From: Ensifer adhaerens
GTDB lineage: Bacteria > Pseudomonadota > Alphaproteobacteria > Rhizobiales > Rhizobiaceae
Length of the DNA: 64,000 bases
Reading direction: 5' to 3'
Assembly: GCA_900215285.1 (NCBI GenBank)
Contig: OCMG01000003.1
Location: 496,001 to 560,000, forward strand
Shown here piece after piece: positions 42,883-50,994 of this stretch. The notes below the pieces were generated by a model that did no database searches, was not told the DNA's origin, and worked only from the letters and a program-made list of their open reading frames with translations. The translations under genes were made by a program, and so were the position numbers. Each line of letters starts with the position of its first letter. Within the stretch, counting starts at the first letter, position 1.

Positions 42883-43728
42883 ATGAACGATCTTCTCTTT
42901 GAGGCACGAGGCGTTGAAGTCACCTATGGCCAGAGCAAGGGCCTCTTCGGCCACGGACGGCCGGGCGTGCGCGTGCTGCACGGCGTCGATCTCGCCATCC
43001 GACGCGGCGAGACCGTGGGTATTGTCGGCGAATCCGGGTCGGGCAAGACGACGCTCGGCCGGGCGCTGCTGAAGCTCGTGCCCGTTTCCGGCGGCACGAT
43101 CCGCTTCGACGGGCAGGACATCACCGCGCTGTCGCCCGAAGCCATGCGGCCCTTGCGCCGCCGCATGCAGATGATCTTCCAGGACCCGATGGCCTCGCTC
43201 AACCCGCGCCACTCGATCCGCCGGATCCTGACCGAACCGCTCTTCCTGCACGGGCTTGCCACCGACCGGCGCGATGCCGAGCGGCAGGTGCGGGCCATCC
43301 TCGACCGCGTGTCGCTCGCCCCGGTCACACTGGACCGCGCGCCGCACGAGCTGTCTGGCGGCCAGCGCCAACGCGTCGGCATTGCGCGCGCCGTGCTGAT
43401 GAAGCCGGATTTCGTGCTCGCCGACGAGATCGTCTCCGGCCTCGACGTGTCGACGCAGGCGCAGGTGCTCAACATCCTGAAGGCGCTGTCGCAGGAAATG
43501 GGCCTCGCCATGGCCTTCATCAGCCACGACCTCTCCGTGATCCGCGCGGTGTGCGACCGCGTCACCGTCATGCAGTTCGGCAAGGTGGTGGAGGAGGGGC
43601 CATGCGAAACCGTCTTCGACGCCCCGCAATCGCCCTACACACGCCTGTTGCTGGATGCCATTCCGCTGCCCGAAATCGATGACGGCTGGCTGACCCGGCC
43701 GGCGCCGTCGCTCGAGCAAGTCGCTTAA
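42883..43728 (+). CDS. Dipeptide-type ABC ATPase (DppF-like)
   Basis: 281 residues from MNDLLFEAR at 42883, two bases after the previous stop, with AGGAG upstream. Walker A GESGSGKTT, Q-loop MIFQDPMASLNPRHSI, signature LSGGQRQRVGIA, Walker B FVLADEIVSGLDVS (DEI instead of DEP), switch ISHDLSVIRAVC. Works with the DppD-like subunit as the ATPase dimer of the importer. Confidence 0.92.
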   Translation: MNDLLFEARGVEVTYGQSKGLFGHGRPGVRVLHGVDLAIRRGETVGIVGESGSGKTTLGRALLKLVPVSGGTIRFDGQDITALSPEAMRPLRRRMQMIFQDPMASLNPRHSIRRILTEPLFLHGLATDRRDAERQVRAILDRVSLAPVTLDRAPHELSGGQRQRVGIARAVLMKPDFVLADEIVSGLDVSTQAQVLNILKALSQEMGLAMAFISHDLSVIRAVCDRVTVMQFGKVVEEGPCETVFDAPQSPYTRLLLDAIPLPEIDDGWLTRPAPSLEQVA

Positions 43729-43802
43729 GTGTATTCAGCGGTTTTACGAGAACCACATGCGCAAAACAATGAACCAGACTGCCGCCTGAGGGAGACATTT
43801 CC

Positions 43803-44345
43803 ATGACCGCTCAAAAGGGCCTTCCGGGCCTCGTCGGCCACGACCATACCGGTCTCACCGTCCCCAACCTCGACGAGGCCATCGACTTCTTCGACCGCGT
43901 GCTCGGCTGCATCCATGTGCTCACCTTCGGCCCCATCGGCGACCCGGAGGGCAGCTTCATGACGGACGCGCTCGGCGTCCACCCCCGCGCCCGCATCGAG
44001 CGCGTCGCCATGATCCGCTGCGGCAACGGCTCGAACCTCGAACTCTTCGAATATTCCGCCCCCGACCAGCGGGACCTCAAGCAGAAGAACAGCGACATCG
44101 GCGCCTTCCACATCGCCTTCTACGTCCGCGACATCGCCGCCGCGAAAGCCTATCTGGACGACATGGGCGTCGAGACGCGGCTTGGGCCGTTGCCCATCGA
44201 CGACGGCCCGATTGCGGGACAGTCGATTTTGTATTTCCAAGCACCCTGGGGGCTGCAGTTCGAGGCGATCAGCTATCCGAAGGGGATGGCGTATGAGAAG
44301 GACAGTCCGGTGCTGCTGTGGAACCCGGAGAAGCCGGGGATGTGA
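43803..44345 (+). CDS. VOC (glyoxalase/extradiol dioxygenase fold) family protein
   Basis: 180 residues. Two VOC modules: HDHTGLTVPNLDEAIDFFDRVLG from residue 13 and FHIAFYVRDIAAAKAYLDDMG from ~102. Candidate metal ligands are His15, Glu79 (NLELFEY), His103 and Glu157 (LQFEAISY). Length and second-half SILYFQAPWGLQFEAISY are those of single-domain glyoxalase-type enzymes rather than full extradiol dioxygenases. Lies 75 bp after the ABC operon on the same strand and may be its last gene. In this cluster it could isomerise or cleave a pathway intermediate; not testable from sequence. Confidence 0.82.
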   Translation: MTAQKGLPGLVGHDHTGLTVPNLDEAIDFFDRVLGCIHVLTFGPIGDPEGSFMTDALGVHPRARIERVAMIRCGNGSNLELFEYSAPDQRDLKQKNSDIGAFHIAFYVRDIAAAKAYLDDMGVETRLGPLPIDDGPIAGQSILYFQAPWGLQFEAISYPKGMAYEKDSPVLLWNPEKPGM

Positions 44346-44362
44346 GGTAGACCAACCTGCAA

Positions 44363-44473
44363 CGCCGTCATGGTCGGGCCTGTCCCGACCATCTGCTACG
44401 CCGAATTCCCTGCTGCAACGTCATTTGCCCGGGCTCGTCAGCAGATCCTCGGGACAAGCCCGAGGATGACGGC
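44363..44473. repeat. Inverted repeat between convergent genes (GTCATGGTCGGG / GTCATCCTCGGG type)
   Basis: GTCATGGTCGGGCCTGTCCC at 44368 with its hairpin partner, then CAGATCCTCGGGACAAGCCC and GAGGATGAC in the opposite sense up to 44473. It is between the convergent VOC and AraC genes. Same family as 50083-50188. Confidence 0.7.
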
Positions 44474-44487
44474 GGTTATTGGGTGAC

Positions 44488-45477
44488 TTACCTCCCCCGC
44501 ACCCGCCGCAACGTCTCCGACGGGCTCTCCCCATAGACCTCGCGATAGGCCGCCGCCGCCCGGCCCAGATGCCCGAAGCCTGACGCGAGCACGGCGTCCG
44601 CAACATTCAGCGTCGGCGTCGGCTTGAGCAGCGCGTTGCGCAAGCTCTCCACCCGTGCCTGCTGGACGCCATCCAGCAGCGTGCGGCCCAGCGCCTTGCG
44701 GTAGGCGTCCTGGAGGGTGCGGAGCGGTATGCCGGCGGCATTGGCGATGTCGGCCATGGAGATGTTGTCGCTCGCCCGCGCCCGGATGAATTCCTCGGCC
44801 TTGCGCACGGCGGCGGAGCCGGCATCGGCTGCGGGGAGATTAAGGGCGGCGGAGACGTTGTTGCCGAGGCCGTTGAGCAGCAGCGAGATCAGCCCGTCGC
44901 GCAGCATGGCGCGATAGGCATCGGGCAGGCCCGAGCCGCCCTCGGCCGCCTCGACCATCATGCGCGCATGGGCCATGAGGCTGCGGCCGACGGGGGCGGT
45001 GAGGTCGATGGCCGGCGTGAATTCGATCGCCGCGCGCGGGCGATGCGTCATCGTCTCGAAGAAATCCTCCACCATGCGGCGGCGCATCAGGACGATCAGC
45101 TTTTCGCAATCCGGCTTCCAGACCATCCGCGAGGCGAGCGTCGGCGAGAGGATCGAGGCGCGTTGGCCAGCCGCCACATCGACGGTCGCATTGCCGCTTC
45201 GGACATGCGCGGCACCATGGACGGGCAATTGCAGCAGGAAGAAATCGGAAAGCTCGCCGGGGTCGATCTCCACCTCGGCACCGTAGGCCACGAAGTTCAC
45301 CGAATAGCCGGGCTGCTCGACGGCATTGTGCACGGCGTGGAAACCCTCGGCGGAGCGGTCGCGGACGTCGAGGAAGTGGGGGCAGAAGATGCGGCCGATG
45401 GCGTCGCGCGCCTCATCGACGGCGCGGGTGTCGACCAGGCCGTGATGCTGAAGAGGCTTTTCCTGCGCATCGAACAT
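44488..45477 (-). CDS. AraC-family transcriptional regulator (AraC-binding-like domain plus HTH)
   Basis: 329 residues from MFDAQEKPL at 45477; a GTG start at 45495 is possible. Residues ~25-200 resemble the AraC-binding-like domain of regulators such as those for aromatic amines (GFHAVHNAVEQPGYSVNFVAYGAEVEIDPG). The C-terminal double HTH runs from ~225 (AEEFIRARASDNISMADIANAAGIPLRTLQDAYRKALG...LNVADAVLASGFGHLGRAAAAYREVYGESPSETLRR). It is divergent from the flavin reductase-SDR-monooxygenase genes and very likely activates them. AraC regulators also accompany known indole-degradation operons (iif/ind type). Confidence 0.9.
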   Translation of the reverse strand: MFDAQEKPLQHHGLVDTRAVDEARDAIGRIFCPHFLDVRDRSAEGFHAVHNAVEQPGYSVNFVAYGAEVEIDPGELSDFFLLQLPVHGAAHVRSGNATVDVAAGQRASILSPTLASRMVWKPDCEKLIVLMRRRMVEDFFETMTHRPRAAIEFTPAIDLTAPVGRSLMAHARMMVEAAEGGSGLPDAYRAMLRDGLISLLLNGLGNNVSAALNLPAADAGSAAVRKAEEFIRARASDNISMADIANAAGIPLRTLQDAYRKALGRTLLDGVQQARVESLRNALLKPTPTLNVADAVLASGFGHLGRAAAAYREVYGESPSETLRRVRGR

Positions 45478-45518
45478 CGGCGGTTTCCCCGTCACGAGCT
45501 CAAATCAAACCACACCTG

Positions 45519-45570
45519 CCGGATTTGGACAACACCCTGCGCAAATTGGATTGCCGATTGTCAAATCCGG
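45519..45570. promoter_or_regulatory. Inverted TTGTC(C)AAATCCGG sites in AraC/flavin-reductase divergent region
   Basis: CCGGATTTGGACAA at 45519-45532 and TTGTCAAATCCGG at 45558-45570 face each other across 25 bp, each placed like the -35 region of one of the two divergent genes. The same word occurs at 38080-38093. Likely AraC-binding sites or promoter elements. Confidence 0.5.
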
Positions 45571-45580
45571 TTCATGATTA

Positions 45581-45597
45581 GTTTAAACATAAAATGA
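45581..45597. promoter_or_regulatory. Shared AT-rich motif, site 4 (GTTTAAACATAAAATGA)
   Basis: Located 10 bp after the TTGTCAAATCCGG word and 32 bp before the flavin reductase start; contains the 8-bp palindrome GTTTAAAC and aligns with TTTAAACTTAAAAT at 52991. Confidence 0.5.
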
Positions 45598-45628
45598 ATG
45601 GAAAATCCATTCGGCTAAAAACGGGAAC

Positions 45629-46150
45629 ATGACAATGGGTAGCGATCTCTTCCGTGCCGGAATGCGCCGTCTTGCAGGCGGTGTCACCATCATCACCTCG
45701 CTGGACGCCGAAGGGCGCCGCTGCGGGATTACGGCAACCGCCGTCTGTTCGCTCTCGACCGAGCCGCCATCGCTGATTGCCTGCGTGAACCGCTCGACCT
45801 CCATTGCCGCCGTCGTCGAGCATCGCGGCGTCTTCGCCGTCAACGTTCTGGCCGAAGACCAGCGCCCGGTTGCCGAGACTTTTGCTGGAAGAACGGGCCA
45901 TGCCCGCGAGGACCGCTTCGCCATCGGAGAATGGATCGATGACGGCACCGGCGCGCCGGTTCTGGCGGATGCTTCCGTCTCCTTCGATTGCAAGCTCGCC
46001 GAGATCCACGAATTCGGCACGCATATGATCCTCATCGGCGAGGTCGTCTCGACCCGCTGCGCCGATGGCGAAACGCCGCCGCTGATCTATGGCGACGGAG
46101 CGTTCCTGACAGCGCGCCTCGCGGCGGCGTCGGCCTCCGCGGCCGCCTGA
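45629..46150 (+). CDS. Flavin reductase (HpaC/StyB type), probable monooxygenase partner
   Basis: 173 residues (171 from the ATG at 45635, which has better spacing from GGGA). Flavin-reductase-like fold: FRAGMRRLAGGVTIITSLD, GITATAVCSLSTEPPSLIACVNRST, FAVNVLAEDQ, ending GDGAFLTARL. It supplies reduced FAD or FMN to a partner oxygenase; the styrene/indole-monooxygenase-like gene at 47158 in the same operon is the natural partner. This reductase-SDR-oxygenase set matches the iif/ind indole-degradation operons. Confidence 0.88.
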   Translation: MTMGSDLFRAGMRRLAGGVTIITSLDAEGRRCGITATAVCSLSTEPPSLIACVNRSTSIAAVVEHRGVFAVNVLAEDQRPVAETFAGRTGHAREDRFAIGEWIDDGTGAPVLADASVSFDCKLAEIHEFGTHMILIGEVVSTRCADGETPPLIYGDGAFLTARLAAASASAAA

Positions 46151-46199
46151 GCCACAAAACCAAAAGAAGACATCGTTAGAACGACAAGGGGAAGCCATC

Positions 46200-46985
46200 A
46201 TGAATGGACTGAACGGGAAAACTGCGATCATTTCCGGCGGCGCGACGCTGATCGGGCAGGGCATTGCCGAGGTGCTGAAGAACTACGGCGTGACGGTTGT
46301 CATCGCCGACATCAACAAGGAAGCTGGCGAGAAGGCCGCAGCCAAGGTCGGCGGCAACACGCATTTCATCGCCACCGACATCACCAGTGACGACGACATC
46401 GCAGCCCTGGTGAAGGCCACCGTCGAAAAGACCGGCCGGCTCGACTTCCTTGTCAACGTCGCCTGCACCTATCTCGACAATGGCGCGGAGACGACCCGCA
46501 CCGACTGGCTGAAGGCGCTGGATGTCAACATTGTCGGCTCGGTCATGCTGATGCAGGCTGCCCGCCCGCATCTCGCCGCCAACAAGGGCGCCATCGTCAA
46601 TTTCGGCTCGATCTCCGCCCGCGTCGCGCAGACCGGCCGCTGGGTCTATCCCGTCTCCAAGGCCGCGATCCTGCAGCTGACGCGCAACCAGGCGATGGAT
46701 CTCGCCCCCGATGGCATCCGCGTCAACGCCGTGTCGCCCGGCTGGACCTGGTCGAACATCATGCAGGAACTTACGCATGACACGCGCGCCAAGGCAGACG
46801 CGGTGGCCAAGGATTTCCATCTCCTCGGCCGCACCGGCAGCCCGAGCGAAGTGGGCGAGGCGATCGCCTTCCTGCTTTCCGACAATGCCAGCTTCATCAC
46901 CGGCACGGATATCCGCGTCGACGGCGGCTACACGGCCATGGGCCCGGAGACCAATGTGCCAGCGATCCCGCGGCTGATGGAATAA
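46200..46985 (+). CDS. Short-chain dehydrogenase/reductase (indole-dihydrodiol-type candidate)
   Basis: 261 residues. Cofactor motif SGGATLIGQGIAEVL (TGxxxGxG variant), structural VNVACTY in place of the usual NNAG, catalytic Ser in FGSISARVAQ, Tyr/Lys in YPVSK. Ends FITGTDIRVDGGYTAMG. Fits classical SDRs oxidising a hydroxyl group with NAD(P)+. Between the flavin reductase and the oxygenase, so dehydrogenation of the oxygenase product (such as a dihydrodiol) is the likely task (inference). Confidence 0.88.
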   Translation: MNGLNGKTAIISGGATLIGQGIAEVLKNYGVTVVIADINKEAGEKAAAKVGGNTHFIATDITSDDDIAALVKATVEKTGRLDFLVNVACTYLDNGAETTRTDWLKALDVNIVGSVMLMQAARPHLAANKGAIVNFGSISARVAQTGRWVYPVSKAAILQLTRNQAMDLAPDGIRVNAVSPGWTWSNIMQELTHDTRAKADAVAKDFHLLGRTGSPSEVGEAIAFLLSDNASFITGTDIRVDGGYTAMGPETNVPAIPRLME

Positions 46986-46991
46986 CGAATA

Positions 46992-47115
46992 CCCCCTCAT
47001 CTGCCTGCCGGCATCTTCTCCCCGAGGGGAGAAGAGGACAAGCCGCAACGCCGCCGGACCTCCTCTCCCCTGGGGAGAGGGTCGCCGAGCGCCAGGGGAG
47101 GCGGGGTGAGGGGCC
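46992..47115. repeat. Intergenic inverted repeat (CCCCCTCATCTGCC...GAGGGGCC)
   Basis: CCCCCTCATCTGCCTGCCGG, CTTCTCCCCGAGGGGAGAAG, then CCTCTCCCCTGGGGAGAGGG and GCGGGGTGAGGGG. Between the SDR and oxygenase genes; may fold strongly and set different levels of the two proteins. Same family as 34065 and 39740. Confidence 0.7.
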
Positions 47116-47157
47116 TTTTTCGAGACCAATTGAACAAACCGAAGAAAGGGGAATGAC

Positions 47158-48396
47158 ATGACCAAATCCAGACTTTTCACCATCGTGGGCGGCGGCCAGT
47201 CCGGCCTGCAGCTCGGCATTGGCCTGCTGAAGGCCGGCCATGAAGTGCGCATCGTTCAGAACCGCACGGGCGAGGACATTGCCAGGGGCAAGGTCATGTC
47301 CAGCCAGTGCATGTTCGATCAGGCGCTGCAGAACGAGCGCGATCTCGGCATCAATTTCTGGGAAGCCGAATGCCCGACGGTCGATTCCATCAGCTTCACG
47401 GTGCCCTCGCCGGAAGGTAATGGCGCCAAGGCCATCGACTGGAACGGCAAGCTCGACAAGACCGCGCAGAGCGTCGACCAGCGCGTCAAGATCCCGCACT
47501 GGATGAAGGAATTTACCCGTCAGGGCGGCGAAATGGTCATTCATGACGCCGGCATCGAAGACCTGGAAACCTACGCCAAGCAGAGCGACCTCGTCATCGT
47601 CGCCGCCGGCAAGGGTGATATTGCGAAGATGTTCGAGCGCGACGCCTCCCGCTCGCCCTTCGACAAGCCGCAGCGCGCGCTGGCACTGACCTATGTGAAG
47701 GGCATGGAGAAGCGCCCCGACCATTCGGCGGTCAACTTCAACCTCATCCCGACGGTCGGCGAATATTTCACCTTCCCGGCGCTGACGACGACCGGCCCCT
47801 GCGACATCATGGTGTTTGAAGGCATTCCGGGCGGCCCGATGGACTGCTGGAAGGATGTGAAATCCCCTGAAGAGCATCTGGCGAAGTCCAAGTGGGTGCT
47901 TGAGACCTTCACGCCCTGGGAAGCTCAGCGCTGCAAGGATATCGAACTCACGGACGACAACGGCATTCTCGCCGGCGCGTTTCCGCCCACGGTGCGCAAG
48001 CCCGTCGGCCGTCTGCCCTCCGGCGCCATCGTTCTCGGCATGGCGGACGCCGTCTGCCTCAACGACCCGATTACCGGCCAAGGCTCCAACAACGCATCCA
48101 AGTGCGCCAAGGCCTATATGGACGCGATCCTCGCCCATGGCGACCGCGCCTATGACGAGGCCTTCATGGTCGCGACCTTCGAAGGCTATTGGGCCTATGC
48201 CCAATATGTCGTCGGCTGGACCAACGCGCTCCTGATGCCGCCGCCGCCGCATGTGCTGAACATCATGGGCTCGGCGCAGGCCTATCCGGACCTCGCGAAG
48301 CGCATCGCCAACGGCTTCAACGACCCGCGCGACTTTTTCCCCTGGTTCGCTGTTCCCGAAGAGGCAGACGCCTATCTCACACGGCTTGCCGCGTAA
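47158..48396 (+). CDS. Styrene/indole monooxygenase-like flavoprotein (StyA family)
   Basis: 412 residues, the size of StyA-type group E monooxygenases. N-terminal FAD fold LFTIVGGGQSGLQLGIGLLKAGHEV with GxGxxG at 9-14; a substrate domain (MSSQCMFDQALQNERDLGINFWE); and a second FAD contact IVLGMADAVCLNDPITGQGSNNASK near 295-320. These two-component enzymes take reduced FAD from a reductase and epoxidise styrene or oxygenate indole. With the reductase (45629), SDR (46200) and AraC regulator, indole or an indolic acid is a strong candidate substrate. Last gene of its operon; a UUCG-loop terminator follows. Confidence 0.88.
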   Translation: MTKSRLFTIVGGGQSGLQLGIGLLKAGHEVRIVQNRTGEDIARGKVMSSQCMFDQALQNERDLGINFWEAECPTVDSISFTVPSPEGNGAKAIDWNGKLDKTAQSVDQRVKIPHWMKEFTRQGGEMVIHDAGIEDLETYAKQSDLVIVAAGKGDIAKMFERDASRSPFDKPQRALALTYVKGMEKRPDHSAVNFNLIPTVGEYFTFPALTTTGPCDIMVFEGIPGGPMDCWKDVKSPEEHLAKSKWVLETFTPWEAQRCKDIELTDDNGILAGAFPPTVRKPVGRLPSGAIVLGMADAVCLNDPITGQGSNNASKCAKAYMDAILAHGDRAYDEAFMVATFEGYWAYAQYVVGWTNALLMPPPPHVLNIMGSAQAYPDLAKRIANGFNDPRDFFPWFAVPEEADAYLTRLAA

Positions 48397-48422
48397 GAGT
48401 TTCCTCCCAAAGGCGAACCCTT

Positions 48423-48448
48423 GGCCGCGTTTCGACGCGGCCTTTTTT
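48423..48448 (+). terminator. Intrinsic terminator after the StyA-like gene
   Basis: GGCCGCGT, TTCG tetraloop, ACGCGGCC, then six T. It is 26 bp after the stop and just before the convergent DUF1275 gene end. Confidence 0.9.
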
Positions 48449-48454
48449 GTTGTC

Positions 48455-49213
48455 TCAGTCTGCGGAGTCGCTTGCGAAACCAGAGGACGCGTTGCGGCCG
48501 GCGATGCGCCGCGACCGCGAAATGCCGGTCAATGAAATCGCGAACAGGAGACCGGCGGCGACCATGAACAGCCAGCCGGCAATGGCCTGATAGATGACGA
48601 CGCCGAGAACGCCGCCCACGAGAAAGGCGGCAATTGTATAAAGATGCAGGCGCAGCTTCGAGCGGTTATGGGCCGCATCGGTCTCGCGGTCACGCCCGCG
48701 CAGGATGTCGAAGGCGATCCCGAGTTCAATGCCGATATCGGTCGCCATGCCGGAAACATGGGTGGTGCGCACGCGCGCATCCGAAATCCGCGTCACCACC
48801 GCATTCTGCAGGCCCATGAGAAAGGCGAGGCCCAGCACGACAACCGGTATGCGCCACGCCCCCAGCAGCCAGAGATCGGCACAGCCGAGCAGCGCCAGCA
48901 GAATGGCTTCCGTGAGAACGCTATAGGCATAGATGCCATGCACCTGCCGCCGCCGCCCGGTATTGATGAGCAGCGTCGAGACACCGGCCCCGAAAATGAA
49001 GGCGAAGACGATGCTGAAATAGAAGAGCGCGGACTGCCATTGGCCAATGGCGAGATGGTCGGACAGGATCGACACATTGCCGGTCATGTTGGCCGAAAAG
49101 AAACCCACCGAATAGAAGGCCGCCGCATTGAGCGCGCCTGCCGTTCCCGCGAGCGTCACCGCGAGATTGAGATCAACGCGTTCATCACGGGCTTGCCCTT
49201 GCTGCAACAGCAT
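48455..49213 (-). CDS. DUF1275 (YoaK-type) membrane protein
   Basis: 252 residues with about six membrane segments. The family opening is LAGTAGALNAAAFYSVGFFSANMTGN; later blocks GLAFLMGLQNAVVTRISDARVRTTHVSGMATDIG are also conserved. Function of DUF1275 proteins is unknown. Convergent with the monooxygenase operon and separated from it by a terminator, so probably not part of the pathway. Confidence 0.88.
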   Translation of the reverse strand: MLLQQGQARDERVDLNLAVTLAGTAGALNAAAFYSVGFFSANMTGNVSILSDHLAIGQWQSALFYFSIVFAFIFGAGVSTLLINTGRRRQVHGIYAYSVLTEAILLALLGCADLWLLGAWRIPVVVLGLAFLMGLQNAVVTRISDARVRTTHVSGMATDIGIELGIAFDILRGRDRETDAAHNRSKLRLHLYTIAAFLVGGVLGVVIYQAIAGWLFMVAAGLLFAISLTGISRSRRIAGRNASSGFASDSAD

Positions 49214-49403
49214 GCGGTGTTCTTTCTCGGGGGTTTAGAAGGATCATCGGCGCATACACCCGTTGGGGGTGGGCTGCAATGTGGAAGTGGGAGAGAATTG
49301 GCTTAGGGAGATATTAGTTCCAGCTTGGAGAATGAGCGCCGCCTTTTTTCTTGTGGCATTCCGCTAGGTTTCCTACGGTGGCAATTACAAGGATAGATAA
49401 TCA

Positions 49404-50063
49404 ATGATTGCAATCGAGGGCGCCATGTGTGTCGGTTCTGGTTCATATTCCTTATTTGAGTTTCTCAAGGCTGCCCCATCCGTAGTCACGGCAATAACCG
49501 CTATCGTAGGTGTTTATGTTGCGAAGCGTGGACTGGATAAGTGGCATATCGAAACGATAGGCAAACGTAAAACGGAGCTAGCGGAGCAGTCACTGGTCGC
49601 TTTTTACGAGGCTCGTGACGCTATTAAGTGGGCGCTTTCTAGGGGCTCATTTGGCGGTGAGGGAGAAACCCGAAACGCCCAGCCGGATGAGTCCAGCCGT
49701 CAAACGGAGCAACGTAATGTGTATTTCTTACCCATAGAGCGTTTGAACAGAGACAGAGAACTGTTCGCACGTCTGCGGGCGCTAAGATATCCTTTCATAG
49801 CATATTTCGGCAAAGACGCAGGCTTGCCGTTCAACTCGATTCACGAAGTCCACGTAGACATTGCAACAACGGCCAGTGTCCTAATTCAGATGACAAATAG
49901 TGACGGAACTACCGGCACATTCGGTTCCGGAAAAGTCGGAGCGGAGATGGAGCAGAAGCTGTGGGGAGTGCCGGGCAAGCCAGATTTGATTGGCGAAAAA
50001 GTTGATCTAGCAATTCAGATGATGGAGAGCATTTGTAAGCCCGTCCTGGAAAAGGTCCGATAA
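49404..50063 (+). CDS. Hypothetical protein with one N-terminal membrane segment
   Basis: 219 residues. I do not recognise the family. A membrane segment (FLKAAPSVVTAITAIVGVYVAKRGL) near residue 20 is followed by a soluble, helical cytoplasmic-like part (KWHIETIGKRKTELAEQSLVAFYEARDAIKWALS) and a C-terminus MMESICKPVLEKVR. The codon use and base composition are clearly more AT-rich than neighbours (for instance ATA, TTA, AGA-type codons and GATAATCAATG before the start), so it looks acquired. It stands alone between a DUF1275 gene and a MarR gene and is followed by a 30-bp inverted repeat. Confidence 0.7.
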   Translation: MIAIEGAMCVGSGSYSLFEFLKAAPSVVTAITAIVGVYVAKRGLDKWHIETIGKRKTELAEQSLVAFYEARDAIKWALSRGSFGGEGETRNAQPDESSRQTEQRNVYFLPIERLNRDRELFARLRALRYPFIAYFGKDAGLPFNSIHEVHVDIATTASVLIQMTNSDGTTGTFGSGKVGAEMEQKLWGVPGKPDLIGEKVDLAIQMMESICKPVLEKVR

Positions 50064-50082
50064 GCGGTCACCTCGCGCTCGC

Positions 50083-50188
50083 CGTCATCCTCGGGCCAGT
50101 CCCGAGGATCTGCTGAAGAGGCCAAGCAAGCGACGGTGCGGCAGGAATTCGGCGTGGTCAGATCCTCGGGACTGGCCCGAGGATGACG
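50083..50188. repeat. 30-bp perfect inverted repeat between convergent genes
   Basis: Arms 50083-50112 and 50159-50188 are exact reverse complements over 30 bp (starting CGTCATCCTCGGGCC), with 46 bp between. Each arm also contains its own small palindrome (CCTCGGGCC...CCCGAGG). It lies between the convergent hypothetical and MarR genes and could terminate both. Confidence 0.85.
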
Positions 50189-50250
50189 AATGCGAGCGGC
50201 GGTGCCGCCTGGTGACGCCACCAACTCGTGAGGCCTAACACCGGCGGCTC

Positions 50251-50820
50251 TCACCGCGGCAACCGCCGATGCGTCGCTGCCGTCCTTGCGACCTGCTCGT
50301 AGATCCCCGTCAGCAGATCCAGCGTTTCCGTCGCGTCCTCCAGCCTTTTCCCGAGGTTGGGCACCGATTGCACCGCCTTGACCAGAAGCGCCGCGCGCAC
50401 ATTGGCATAGCGGTCGGTGACGTCGCGGCCGGCTTCGGTGACGGTGTAGGTGACGCCGGAGCGGCCGCTGCCGGTGCGCTCCACGAGGCCGGCGCCGATG
50501 AGCTTGCGCAGGCTGTATTGCATGTTGGGAATGTCCTCGCGGTTGGAGAGCCGCGCGATGTCCTTCAGCGTCTTCGGCCGGTCGTTCATGCGGATGATGT
50601 GTAGCATGGCGTTTTCCGGGCCGCTCGCGGTGAGATCGAGAACGGTGGAGAGGCATTCCGTCTGCCAGCGGCCAAAGGCTTCGAAGGCGCGCATCAGCGC
50701 ATATTCGAGCTCGGCGACATCCATCTCGACGGGCGTGCGTGCGAGATGCCAGTGGCGGTCAAGGCCGCTGTCCTTCTTCGCATCGGCTCCCTTGCCGCCT
50801 TCGCTGTTCTTGTCCTGCAT
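50251..50820 (-). CDS. MarR-family transcriptional regulator (third of three)
   Basis: 189 residues from MQDKNSEGG at 50820 (GAGGTGCGGGAC upstream); a start at 50853 is possible. Winged helix in the middle: GPENAMLHIIRMNDRPKTLKDIARLSNREDIPNMQYSLRKLIGAGLVERTGSGRSGVTYTVTEAGRDV. The group with RxxNREDIPNxQY is divergent from the classical MarR. It is divergent from the luciferase-like gene, and the AAAGTTTA-N9-TAAACTTT inverted repeat at 50933-50957 lies between them, making this the best local candidate for reading the shared AT-rich motif. It may control the ACMR operon 2 kb further. Confidence 0.88.
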   Translation of the reverse strand: MQDKNSEGGKGADAKKDSGLDRHWHLARTPVEMDVAELEYALMRAFEAFGRWQTECLSTVLDLTASGPENAMLHIIRMNDRPKTLKDIARLSNREDIPNMQYSLRKLIGAGLVERTGSGRSGVTYTVTEAGRDVTDRYANVRAALLVKAVQSVPNLGKRLEDATETLDLLTGIYEQVARTAATHRRLPR

Positions 50821-50927
50821 GTCCCGCACCTCACTCCGACTCGTCCCAGACATTAACCGCCCTTGCGCCCCCGCTCCAAGCCCGGCGCGGCCCGCACGGA
50901 AAAATAGCGATTTGCGAATTTCGCCCG

Positions 50928-50957
50928 TTGACAAAGTTTAGACTTCAAATAAACTTT
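50928..50957 (+). promoter_or_regulatory. Promoter with inverted repeat, shared motif site 5
   Basis: TTGACA (50928-50933) is overlapped by AAAGTTTA-N9-TAAACTTT (50933-50957), a perfect 8-bp inverted repeat. Its interior reads GTTTAGACTTCAAATAA, aligning with TTTAAACTTAAAATAA at 52991. A repressor bound here would cover the -35 to -10 region of the luciferase-like gene. Confidence 0.55.
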
Positions 50958-50994
50958 CTATCGTAAATTCTAACAAATCTTCTGGGGAACTACC

